Part shown: positions 41,709 through 49,288 of the stretch, one piece after another
Position numbering within the stretch: the stretch's first letter is position 1
Layout: the number at the start of each line of letters is the position of its first letter
Source of the DNA: Verrucomicrobiota bacterium
GTDB lineage: Bacteria; Verrucomicrobiota; Verrucomicrobiia; JABWAM01; JAHFSZ01
Reading direction: 5' to 3'
Assembly (NCBI GenBank): GCA_023265515.1
Contig: JAHFSZ010000008.1
Span: 1-49,328 of the forward strand
Length of the DNA: 49,328 bases
Notes under the pieces: model-generated
What the model was told of the DNA's origin: nothing
The model's input: the letters and a program-made list of their open reading frames with translations, nothing else
Database searches by the model: none
Made by a program: the position numbers and the translations under genes

Positions 41709-42830
41709 TCAAACTTCCAGGACAACGGGAAACCGGCTGAGCTTTCGGCAACCATGAGGGGTCACGAGAGCGACGTCCTCGATCCGAACGCCACCAATGC
41801 GTGGATAATAGAGTCCGGGTTCAACCGTAACGACGTTTCCCGGCTCAAGCCGGGAGAGACTGCCCACGCCCATGCCCGGTGCCTCGTGAATTTCCAGCCC
41901 CAAGCCATGCCCCGTGCCATGGATAAAACCTTGCTGCCGGCCGCCCATCAGGCCGGTCCGATAACCATGCTTTTCAAAAAGCGCCGCCACTTCACGATGA
42001 ACTTTTTCGGCTCTTACCCCCGGGCCGATAATCTCGAAGCCCCGCTCCTGCGCAAGCCGCACCGTCTCGAAAAGTTTCTTTTGCGCAGGCGACGCCCTTC
42101 CCCTGACAAATGTCCGCGTCATGTCGCCCCAGTAACAGGTCTTTTGAAGCCGCGGGAAGATGTCGACGACAATCAATTCGCATGCCTTCAGAGGGCCGCT
42201 CCCGCGATGGTGTGGATCGCAAGCCTGGACGCCTCCGGCGATGATCGGCTGTTCGGCCATCGCTCCCATGCGCAGCGCCGCGACCTGGATTTCGGCCCTC
42301 AGCCGCTCGCTCGTCAGGATTGAACCACCCCATTTCAATTTTTCCCCAGCGACCACTTTCGAGCTTTTCAGGATTTCGCGAGCCCGGGCGAACAAATGCT
42401 CGGTGACCCGCAGGGCCAATTCAATCTCGCGGACCTCCGCCTTTGTTTTATGAGCGCGCTCGGGGAAAAACCCGTCCTGCGGCACGGAGAGCTTGATCCC
42501 TCTACGGCTCAAAAACAACGCCAACCGGAGCGGAAATGCGCCCGGGACCAGGGCTTTTTGAACCCCATGCTTTCGGAGAATATCAAGGCAGGTTTCCTCC
42601 GACGTCGGCCGCCGGCCGGTTCTTTTCCGGATTTCGTCGCGGAAACGCGACCAGTGAAGAATCCGATCCACCCTTGCCTCTCGCCGACCCCGGTCCACCT
42701 CCAGGTCGCTGAGCACCAGGTAGCTTTTGCCGCGCGCTGTGAAATAGAGAAAGGGGTCCGGCGCCGCAAAACGGGTCGCATAAAGAAGATCGGCCGAGCT
42801 TTGGCTGTCTGCGTAGATGATCCGGTTCAT
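41709..42830 (-). CDS. M24-family (Xaa-Pro) aminopeptidase
   Basis: A 373-residue metallopeptidase of the creatinase/aminopeptidase fold. ATG 42830 begins the family-like MNRIIYADSQSSADLLYAT; upstream extension would overlap the divergent adenosyltransferase gene. An N-terminal creatinase-type domain (about 1-130) is followed by the pita-bread domain with all five metal ligands: ELIVVDIFP and GDMTRTFVRG (two Asp), FIHGTGHGLGLEIHE (His), VVTVEPGLYYP (Glu) and RIEDVALVT (Glu). It probably removes N-terminal residues ahead of proline. Confidence 0.92.
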   Translation of the reverse strand: MNRIIYADSQSSADLLYATRFAAPDPFLYFTARGKSYLVLSDLEVDRGRREARVDRILHWSRFRDEIRKRTGRRPTSEETCLDILRKHGVQKALVPGAFPLRLALFLSRRGIKLSVPQDGFFPERAHKTKAEVREIELALRVTEHLFARAREILKSSKVVAGEKLKWGGSILTSERLRAEIQVAALRMGAMAEQPIIAGGVQACDPHHRGSGPLKACELIVVDIFPRLQKTCYWGDMTRTFVRGRASPAQKKLFETVRLAQERGFEIIGPGVRAEKVHREVAALFEKHGYRTGLMGGRQQGFIHGTGHGLGLEIHEAPGMGVGSLSRLEPGNVVTVEPGLYYPRIGGVRIEDVALVTPHGCRKLSRFPVVLEV

Positions 42831-42887
42831 CTGCCCCCTATATCGAATCGGCTTGAACGCTGAAAGCCGAAAGATAAGACTCTCTGG

Positions 42888-43421
42888 ATGTCCATCGCGA
42901 CAAAAACCGGGGATGACGGCTCGACGGGGTTGATGTTCAACCGACGCGTTCCCAAGACACACTCCCAGGTTGAAGCATACGGATCAGTGGATGAGCTCAA
43001 TGCGGCGCTCGGACTCTGCCGCTCCTTCTGCAACAATGCCTGGCTACCGGCAAAGGTTCAACATGTCCAAAAGGAGCTGGTGACGTTGATGGGTGAGCTG
43101 TCCGTGCTCCCGGAGGACCGCGCCAAATACAGGGAAAAGGGGTTTCAATTCGTGTTTCCGGCCATGGTCGAACAGCTGACGTTGTGGGTCGATGAGATCG
43201 AGAAGGAAGGCAACAAATATGAAGGCTGGTCAACGCCGGGAAAAACCCAGCTCTCGGCCTTTTTGGACTTGGCCAGGACGATCTGCAGGCGCGCTGAGCG
43301 CCGGGTTGCGGCGCTGGGCGCCGATTTTCAAAAGCTGAACCCGGAAATTCTCCGCTATCTGAACCGCCTGAGCGATCTTCTCTGGCTCTGCGCACGAAAA
43401 GTTGAGGCAGAGGCTTCCTGA
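42888..43421 (+). CDS. PduO-type cob(I)alamin adenosyltransferase
   Basis: A 177-residue four-helix-bundle enzyme that transfers the adenosyl group of ATP to cob(I)alamin, making the B12 coenzyme. The N-terminal MSIATKTGDDGSTGLMFNRR is the ATP-binding signature. It is followed by KTHSQVEAYGSVDELNAALG, and the C-terminal RTICRRAERRV helix holds the conserved 'aRt.cRraER' residues. The class II ribonucleotide reductase encoded nearby needs this coenzyme, a sensible genomic pairing though the genes converge. The stop codon lies within a repeated 18-base unit. Confidence 0.95.
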   Translation: MSIATKTGDDGSTGLMFNRRVPKTHSQVEAYGSVDELNAALGLCRSFCNNAWLPAKVQHVQKELVTLMGELSVLPEDRAKYREKGFQFVFPAMVEQLTLWVDEIEKEGNKYEGWSTPGKTQLSAFLDLARTICRRAERRVAALGADFQKLNPEILRYLNRLSDLLWLCARKVEAEAS

Positions 43422-43500
43422 AAGGAAGCCGACGACGAAATCCTGAGCGGAGTCGAAGGATCTGCTTGGAGGCAGAGGCTTCCTGAGCAAAGTTGAAGGA
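43404..43500. repeat. Direct and dispersed repeat after the adenosyltransferase gene
   Basis: An exact 18-bp direct repeat, GAGGCAGAGGCTTCCTGA, occurs at 43404-43421 and again at 43469-43486. The first copy encodes the gene's C-terminus and its TGA. Between them lies ATCCTGAGCGGAGTCGAAGG (about 43440-43459), a reverse-oriented copy of the family at 12382-12417. The duplicated gene end suggests insertion or slippage. Confidence 0.75.
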
Positions 43501-43534
43501 TTTACTTACCGCGGAAGTCCGACGGCGATCTTTG

Positions 43535-43582
43535 CGAAAAAAGAAAGGGAGCCCCTCTTTTGTGAGAGGGCTCCCTCTTTCT
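43535..43582 (-). terminator. Strong rho-independent terminator of the nrdJ transcript
   Basis: A long stem (left arm AGAAAGGGAGCCC... from 43542, right arm ...GGGCTCCCTCTTTCT to 43582) with a small T/G-rich loop is followed, reading leftward, by TTTTTT (43537-43542). This terminates the leftward nrdJ-peptide transcript, and could also stop the converging adenosyltransferase transcript. Confidence 0.85.
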
Positions 43583-43587
43583 GACAA

Positions 43588-43607
43588 CTTACTTGCGCGC
43601 AAGTAAG
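43588..43607. repeat. Perfect 20-bp palindrome
   Basis: CTTACTTGCG (43588-43597) is followed directly by its exact reverse complement to 43607. It lies between the micropeptide stop and the terminator. It could be a protein-binding operator or part of the mRNA 3' structure. Confidence 0.6.
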
Positions 43608-43611
43608 AAGC

Positions 43612-43680
43612 CTACTTACGCTTCGCGCTTCTTTTCTTCTTCTTCGATGTCTTTTTCTTCTTAGCTCTACGTTTGGCCAT
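43612..43680 (-). CDS. 22-residue Lys/Arg-rich micropeptide
   Basis: ATG at 43680 follows an excellent ribosome-binding site (GGGAGGAGGTGA, about 43683-43694) 18 bases downstream of the nrdJ stop. The peptide begins MAKRRAKKKK, continues TSKKKK and ends RSAKRK, so about three quarters of its residues are Lys or Arg. Such composition suits a nucleic-acid-binding peptide, like tiny ribosomal proteins (Thx, bS22) or histone-like tails, but no homology can be shown. Coding is supported by the strong RBS, its own stop before a palindrome and terminator, and its position in the nrdJ operon. Its length puts it below most gene finders. Confidence 0.7.
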   Translation of the reverse strand: MAKRRAKKKKTSKKKKRSAKRK

Positions 43681-43698
43681 ATCTTTCACCTCCTCCCT

Positions 43699-46600
43699 TT
43701 ACCCACAACCTGCGCTCCAGCCACAGTCCATACAGGCCATGCAGGAGCCGGTTTGGCGTAAATTCCTGCTGCTGCAAGTCGGGCATTCGGTGTATTTGCC
43801 CATCGAAAGACTCGTCACGAATTCGGTCTGGAACTTACTCCTCGCCGTCAGGGGCTTCATCGGACTCCCGACCAGGGACCCATGCCCCCCGCTCGAGGGG
43901 CCATTGCCGCCTCCTTCGAAGGCCGGCGTGGGGGCATAAAGACCGCCGTCGGGGCTCCGTTCTTTAGGAATCGTGTTGTTCCCGGACATGTCACTCCGCT
44001 CATCGGTGGAGGTCGATTGGGAAAACGGCTCCAAAGACTTCTCAGCGCTGTTTCCTCCTTCGGATGGAAGCGCTGTCTTCTCAGCCTTCTCGCACATCAA
44101 TTCGAGATATTTGATCACGTAATCTACCACGGACTCTGCGGTCGGGATTTCCGGATTGTCCACGAAGCCTGATGGTTCGAATCGCGTAAATTTGAAGCTC
44201 TGTGATAACTCTTCGAAAGGTATACCATATTGAATCGCCAAGGAAAGCATTTTCGCAAACACTCCAGCCATCCCTGAGGCGAATGTACCTTCCTTGTTCA
44301 TCGTGAGGAACAATTCGCACGGCGCTCCATCGTCATACAGATTCACGGTGAGATAACCTTTGTGCGATCCTTGAATCGTGAACTTGTGCGTTTCGCCGCG
44401 GCGGCACTTTGGCGGCCGGCGCCGCACGATGAACGTCGCGGCCGTTCCACGCGGGTCTAGTGCGGCCGTTCCGCGCGAGTCTATTGCACGCGAGTCTATC
44501 GCTGCTTTTTCACGCGTGTCTATGGCTTTGCCGAGCGACTCTCCCTGTTCCTTGCGCAATTCAGCCACCTCCAAATCGCGGGACTTGAGCTGGTCTTCCA
44601 GTTCGCGGATCCGCGCAAGCGCTTTTTCGAACTCCGGGCTGTTCTCCGCAGTCTTTTCGCCGGTCGCTCCGGTCGCATCCGATTTCTTCGCACCCGTCGA
44701 CATCGGCGCGACACCCTTGGAGCCGTCGCGATAGACGGCAATCGCCTTGACGCCGAGCTTCCATGCATCGATATAGACCCTCTCGATGTCCTCGACCGTG
44801 GCGGTATTGGGCAGATTGACTGTCTTGGAAATCGCTCCGCTGATCCAACGCTGGGCATAGCCCATCATCTCGATGTGCGCTCTCGGGCGGATGAATTGCT
44901 TGCCACTGCCACATGGATTGGCGCCGTTAAAGACATTGTAATGCTCCGGTTTGACATGCGGCGCTCCCTCGATCATGAACCGGCCGCAGATCACGTCGCT
45001 CGACCTCCGGATCTCCTCCTGGCTGAAGCCCAACTCCGCGAGAAGATTGAAATTGGGCGATTGATACTGCTCCGGCGCGAAGCCGAGACGCTTGAGGGCG
45101 TCCTCGCCCAGCGTCCAGACGTTCACGCAGTACTGCAAAGCCGAAGTATTGGCGGCGGCCTTGGTGAGCCGGTCGATCTCCACATCGCTCAACCCCTTGC
45201 CGCGAAGCGTGGCACGATTGATCGGGCAGTCGCTGTCGAAGGTCATGGTGCCGGCCATGTACCGGAAGACGTCCGCAACCTGCTCATGCGTGTAACCAAG
45301 CTTCAGCAAGGCGCGCGGCACCATCCGGTTGATGATTTTCAGGTAACCGCCGCCGGCGCAGCTTTTGAATTTCACAAGCGCAAAGTCCGGCTCGATGCCG
45401 GTCGTGTCACAATCCATCAAAAAAGCGATGGTTCCGGTTGGAGCGATGACGGTCGCCTGGGCATTGCGGAAGCCCGCCTTTTCGCCGAGCTTGAAGCATT
45501 CCGACCAGATGCGTTCTGAAACCTGCGCGTACTTTTCATGTGCGGGGTTCTTCTCCCGCACCTCGTCGACCAGCCGCGATGCCAGGCCCCAGTGCTTCTT
45601 GATGACGCCGAGCATCGACTCGCGGTTGCGCGGATAGTCCGGAAATGGACCTGTGACTTCGGCGATGTGCGCCGAGGTCAGGTAGGCCTCGCCGGTCAAA
45701 ATGCCGGTGAGCGCGCCGATGAACTGCCGGCCGAGGTCCGAGTCATATGGAATCGCCAGCGCCATCAATAGCGCGCCGACATCCGCGTAGCCGAGGCCAA
45801 TGGTCCGATAGGCGTGGCTCATCTCGCAAATTTTCGCTGTCGGGTAGCTGGCATTATCGACAATGAGTTCCTGCGCCAGAAAGAAAATGCGGATCGCCGC
45901 GCGGTAACTCTCGAGGTCAAATTGATCGTTTTTATCGAGGAACTTCGTCAGCCGCAGCGACGCCAGGTTGCAGGCGGTGTTGTCCAGGAAGAAATATTCA
46001 CTGCAGGGGTTCGAGGCGTTGATGCGTCCTGCGCCCTTGCAGGTGTTCCATTCATTGGCCAGATCGTCGTATTGGACGCCGGGCTCGGCGTTGTCCCAGG
46101 CGCTCTCCGCCATCTGCCGCATCAGCTCCCGGGCGTGGAATTTCTCGCACGGCTCGCCGGTGGTGACGTAGCGGGTCCAGAACTCGCCATCGTCCACGAC
46201 GGCCTCCATGAACTCCTTCGTGACACGGACCGATTGGTTGGAGTTTTGATACCGGAGCGTCTCGTTATAGATATAGCCGTCCATCGTACTTTCGAAACCG
46301 TGCTTCTGCGTCAGCAGGCGGCCGATGTCCTCTTGCCGCTTTTTGGCCCAGATGAAATCTTTGATATCCGGATGAGTCACGTTGAGGATGTCCATTTTCG
46401 CCGCGCGCCGCGTCTTGCCGCCACTCTTGATGGCGCCCGCCACGCTGTCGAAAATCCGCATGAAGGAAAGCGGCCCGCTCGCCCGGCCGCCCCCCGACAC
46501 ACCTTCGCGGGAGGAGCGCAGGGAGGAAAAGTTGGTGCCGGTCCCGGAACCGAACTTGAAAAGCCGCCCTTCCTTGACCGCGTGGTCGAGGATGCTTTCC

Positions 46601-47190
46601 ATGTCATCCTTGATGTCGATGATAAAACACGCCGAGCACTGCGGATAATGATAGGGCCCAGGAGCGCGGAGCGCCTGTCCGGTGGCGCGGTCGAAGTGAT
46701 AGCCCGACTCACCGCCCTCGTTGATCTTCCGATGGTGCCAGAGGCCGCAATTGAACCAGACCGGGCTGTTGAAGGCGCCGTATTGATTGACCAGGAGCCA
46801 AGTCAGCTCCTCCTCGAAAATTTGCGCATCCTCGGAGGTGTCGAACAACCCGTCGACATTCTCGCCCCAATGGCGGATTGTCTTCACCACACGGTCGATC
46901 AGGTCCCGGATTGAGTTTTCGCGGGCTCCGGGGGTCTTGTGGTCGCCATAGAAATACTTGCTGGCTGCGATCTTGACAGCGGTTGCCAACCAAAAATCGG
47001 GATGCTCGACGTTCTTCTGGACGAAAATCGGCTCCCCCCGGTCGTTGGTAATCGTCACATCGGTCCGCTCCCAGCGTATTTCGTCATACGGGTGGGTACC
47101 CTCTCGCGTGAAGTACCGCTTCATTTTCAGTCGCTTTTCCCCAGAAACGTCGTTGGAAGCAACGGCGAGCTGTGACGGTTCGTTGAACAT
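43699..47190 (-). CDS. nrdJ: Adenosylcobalamin-dependent (class II) ribonucleotide reductase
   Basis: A 1,163-residue reductase that converts ribonucleotides to deoxyribonucleotides using a B12-generated thiyl radical. ATG 47190 (preceded by GGGGGA) begins MFNEPSQLAV; longer frames run through the promoter. Motifs: the radical cysteine region NPCSEYFFLDNTACNLASL (Cys about 396), APTGTIAFLMDCDTTGIEPD, and GGGYLKIINRMVP. A C-terminal TSCPD domain (MNKEGTFASGMAGVFAKM) and a CPTCSSRN...CMACMDCGW zinc-like tail complete the protein. Residues about 889-917 are an unusual tandem of 8-residue units (see the separate repeat). A 22-residue basic peptide gene follows. Confidence 0.95.
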   Translation of the reverse strand: MFNEPSQLAVASNDVSGEKRLKMKRYFTREGTHPYDEIRWERTDVTITNDRGEPIFVQKNVEHPDFWLATAVKIAASKYFYGDHKTPGARENSIRDLIDRVVKTIRHWGENVDGLFDTSEDAQIFEEELTWLLVNQYGAFNSPVWFNCGLWHHRKINEGGESGYHFDRATGQALRAPGPYHYPQCSACFIIDIKDDMESILDHAVKEGRLFKFGSGTGTNFSSLRSSREGVSGGGRASGPLSFMRIFDSVAGAIKSGGKTRRAAKMDILNVTHPDIKDFIWAKKRQEDIGRLLTQKHGFESTMDGYIYNETLRYQNSNQSVRVTKEFMEAVVDDGEFWTRYVTTGEPCEKFHARELMRQMAESAWDNAEPGVQYDDLANEWNTCKGAGRINASNPCSEYFFLDNTACNLASLRLTKFLDKNDQFDLESYRAAIRIFFLAQELIVDNASYPTAKICEMSHAYRTIGLGYADVGALLMALAIPYDSDLGRQFIGALTGILTGEAYLTSAHIAEVTGPFPDYPRNRESMLGVIKKHWGLASRLVDEVREKNPAHEKYAQVSERIWSECFKLGEKAGFRNAQATVIAPTGTIAFLMDCDTTGIEPDFALVKFKSCAGGGYLKIINRMVPRALLKLGYTHEQVADVFRYMAGTMTFDSDCPINRATLRGKGLSDVEIDRLTKAAANTSALQYCVNVWTLGEDALKRLGFAPEQYQSPNFNLLAELGFSQEEIRRSSDVICGRFMIEGAPHVKPEHYNVFNGANPCGSGKQFIRPRAHIEMMGYAQRWISGAISKTVNLPNTATVEDIERVYIDAWKLGVKAIAVYRDGSKGVAPMSTGAKKSDATGATGEKTAENSPEFEKALARIRELEDQLKSRDLEVAELRKEQGESLGKAIDTREKAAIDSRAIDSRGTAALDPRGTAATFIVRRRPPKCRRGETHKFTIQGSHKGYLTVNLYDDGAPCELFLTMNKEGTFASGMAGVFAKMLSLAIQYGIPFEELSQSFKFTRFEPSGFVDNPEIPTAESVVDYVIKYLELMCEKAEKTALPSEGGNSAEKSLEPFSQSTSTDERSDMSGNNTIPKERSPDGGLYAPTPAFEGGGNGPSSGGHGSLVGSPMKPLTARSKFQTEFVTSLSMGKYTECPTCSSRNLRQTGSCMACMDCGWSAGCG
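44438..44524 (-). repeat. In-frame 24-base tandem repeat inside nrdJ
   Basis: Units begin at 44438, 44462, 44486 (shortened to 15 bases) and 44501. The first two agree closely (GCGGCCGTTCC..CGCG.GTCTA.T), and the others share CGCG.GTCTAT. On the coding strand they give the 8-residue units AIDTREKA, AIDSR, AIDSRGTA and ALDPRGTA. The block lies between the catalytic domain and the TSCPD domain and keeps the frame. Confidence 0.85.
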
Positions 47191-47252
47191 ATTTCCCCCG
47201 ATTTCTTGAATTTTAGCTAAGTGTTTGAACCTTCCGAATCCGGTTGAATGGA

Positions 47253-47261
47253 TGTGAATAA
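47253..47261 (-). promoter_or_regulatory. DnaA-box-like site in the nrdJ leader
   Basis: The reverse strand reads TTATTCACA, matching the DnaA box pattern TTATNCACA. A one-mismatch relative, CTATTCACA, lies at 47340-47348 in the same orientation. DnaA regulates nrdAB in E. coli, which makes the finding plausible but untested. Confidence 0.4.
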
Positions 47262-47381
47262 GCTGAATATCCCTCGAATAACCCCTGATCCCCAACGCAT
47301 TGCGGCTTCGGCCCTCTGTCAGCAATCTGTGGAATATCTTGTGAATAGTCCCACATGTTGCATATGGTCAGAGTGTTAGCC

Positions 47382-47410
47382 ACTATAGGTTGTTGTGGCC
47401 ACGTTGGCAA
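47382..47410 (-). promoter_or_regulatory. Promoter of nrdJ
   Basis: Read leftward, TTGCCA (47410-47405) and TATAGT (47387-47382) are spaced by exactly 17 bases, close to the sigma-70 consensus. Transcription would start near 47375, giving a leader of about 185 nt before the nrdJ ATG. The -10 lies in an imperfect inverted repeat CCAC...GTGG, a possible operator. Confidence 0.65.
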
Positions 47411-47425
47411 GAAAAAAAACCGATC

Positions 47426-49198
47426 CTACTTCTTCTTGATCTCGATCTGAAGATCCCGCAGCTGCTTTGACTCCACAGGACTCGGTGAATGCGACATCAG
47501 GTCCTGCGCGCGGGCATTCTTGGGAAACGCGATCACCTCACGGATGCTCGATGCGCCGCAAATCAACATCACGAGCCGGTCCAGTCCAATCGCCAGCCCG
47601 CCATGCGGCGGCGCACCAAAAGAGAAGGCCTTTAACAAATGCCCGAATTGCTCCTGCACCGTTTCATCCGGGATCTGCAGCGCCTTGAACATCTTTTTCT
47701 GGAGGGCCGCCTCATGGATCCGGATGCTGCCGCCGCCAATCTCCACCCCGTTGAGGACGATATCATACGCCTGGGCCCGCACACCCATCGGGTCAGTCTC
47801 GATCTTCTGCTCATCCTCGGGATGCGGCCGCGTGAAAGGATGGTGCATGGCCGCAAGCCGGCCGGTTTCAGGGTCCTTCATGAAGAGCGGGAAATCCTTC
47901 ACCCATAGAAAATTCCACGCTTTGGGATCAATCGAAAGCTTGCCCTGGCTGGTCAAAAGCTCCGCCAGGTGCATGCGAAGGCGGCCGAGAATCTCGCACG
48001 ATGCCCGCCACTCACCTGCCGCAAACAAAATCAAATCGCCCTCTTCAACGTTGAGATTCTTGCTGAGGCTTTGTCTTTCGCAGTCGCTGAAAAACTTCAC
48101 GATCGGCGATTTCCACTCTCCGCCCTCGACCTTGATCCACGCCAGACCTTTGGCGCCGAAACTCTTCGCCATTTCGGTCAACTGCTCGATCTGACCCGTG
48201 GTGACATCGGCAAATTTTTTCACGTTGATCGCCTTGACCACGCCTCCAGCCTGCACCGCGCCGGCAAAAATCTTGAAGCTGCTGCTCCGAAAAACCTCCG
48301 TAAAATCCCCGAGTTCCATCCCATAGCGCGTGTCCGGTTTGTCGGAGCCGAACCGGTCCATGGCTTGCCGGTAACCCATCTGAGGAAATTCCTCGGGCAG
48401 CGTCATGCCGAGAACCTCCTTCCAGATCCTCCGCATCATTCCCTCGACCAGCGCAAAAATCTCCTCCTGGCTTGGGAACGACATCTCCAGGTCGACCTGT
48501 GTGAACTCAGGCTGGCGGTCGGCGCGCAGGTCCTCGTCGCGGAAGCATCGCGCGATCTGAAAATACCGCTCGATTCCGGCAACCATCAGAAGTTGCTTGT
48601 ACTGCTGGGGCGCCTGCGGCAGGGCATAAAACAAGCCCGGATGGACGCGGCTGGGCACCAGGTAGTCGCGCGCTCCCTCGGGAGTGCTTTTGCTCAGGAT
48701 CGGCGTTTCGATCTCCCAGAAACCCTTCTCGTCCAGATCATCCCGGATCACTTTAACGACACGGTGGCGCTGGTGCAGATTCGACTGCATCAGCCGGCGC
48801 CGAATGTCGAGAAAGCGGTATTCGAGCCGCAGATCCTCGTTCACGCTGGTATCATCCAGTGGATAAGGCAATGCTCCCGAGCGGTTGAGGACCAGGATGT
48901 TCGCCGCCCTCACCTCGATCGCACCCGTCGGGAGTTGCGCGTTGGCGGTCCCTTCAGGGCGCGGAGACACCTCCCCTTCGACCTGCACGACAAATTCTGA
49001 GCGCAGCTCATGGGAAAGTTCAGCCGCCTGTGGCGAGGAAGACGGGTCGAAGACCACCTGTGTGACACCTTCGCGGTCCCGCAGGTCGATGAAGACGAGC
49101 CCGCCGTGGTCGCGCCGTGAATCGACCCAGCCGGCCAGTTTTACCTTTCGGCCTGCATGCTCCTTGCGCAATTCTCCGCAATGATGGGTGCGATACAT
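47426..49198 (-). CDS. aspS: Aspartyl-tRNA synthetase
   Basis: A 590-residue bacterial-type class IIb synthetase. It has an N-terminal OB-fold anticodon-binding domain (VKLAGWVDSRRDHGGLVFID), motif 1 and 2 regions (PILSKSTPEGARDYLVPSR, FRDEDLRADRQPEFTQVDLE) and the inserted GAD domain (about 285-420). Motif 3 lies near the C-terminus (GAPPHGGLAIGLDRLVMLI). It may be discriminating or may also charge tRNA-Asn, which sequence inspection does not settle. Its start lies next to a palindromic repeat. Confidence 0.97.
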   Translation of the reverse strand: MYRTHHCGELRKEHAGRKVKLAGWVDSRRDHGGLVFIDLRDREGVTQVVFDPSSSPQAAELSHELRSEFVVQVEGEVSPRPEGTANAQLPTGAIEVRAANILVLNRSGALPYPLDDTSVNEDLRLEYRFLDIRRRLMQSNLHQRHRVVKVIRDDLDEKGFWEIETPILSKSTPEGARDYLVPSRVHPGLFYALPQAPQQYKQLLMVAGIERYFQIARCFRDEDLRADRQPEFTQVDLEMSFPSQEEIFALVEGMMRRIWKEVLGMTLPEEFPQMGYRQAMDRFGSDKPDTRYGMELGDFTEVFRSSSFKIFAGAVQAGGVVKAINVKKFADVTTGQIEQLTEMAKSFGAKGLAWIKVEGGEWKSPIVKFFSDCERQSLSKNLNVEEGDLILFAAGEWRASCEILGRLRMHLAELLTSQGKLSIDPKAWNFLWVKDFPLFMKDPETGRLAAMHHPFTRPHPEDEQKIETDPMGVRAQAYDIVLNGVEIGGGSIRIHEAALQKKMFKALQIPDETVQEQFGHLLKAFSFGAPPHGGLAIGLDRLVMLICGASSIREVIAFPKNARAQDLMSHSPSPVESKQLRDLQIEIKKK

Positions 49199-49206
49199 AT
49201 TTTTCT

Positions 49207-49288
49207 GCGCAGCGTACAGCGTATGGCGTAGAGCGTTTAGGGCGCTCCGGAGATTTTTCTATCCGCTCTACGCTATCCGCTCCACGCC
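49207..49288. repeat. Palindromic intergenic repeat, GCGGATAGCG family
   Basis: The left arm GCGCAGCGTACAGCGTATGG and onward (49207-49235) pairs imperfectly with CCGCTCTACGCTATCCGC and onward (49263-49288). It lies between the end of the upstream gene, whose stop codon it provides (TAG at 49268-49270, reverse strand), and aspS. Confidence 0.78.

Noticed and set aside
45814-46914. 366-codon forward open frame
   Set aside because: It is antisense to nrdJ and has no recognisable domain.
47191-47380. Cobalamin riboswitch in the nrdJ leader
   Set aside because: The leader is long enough and a B12 enzyme follows, but I could not find the conserved B12-box or core helices.
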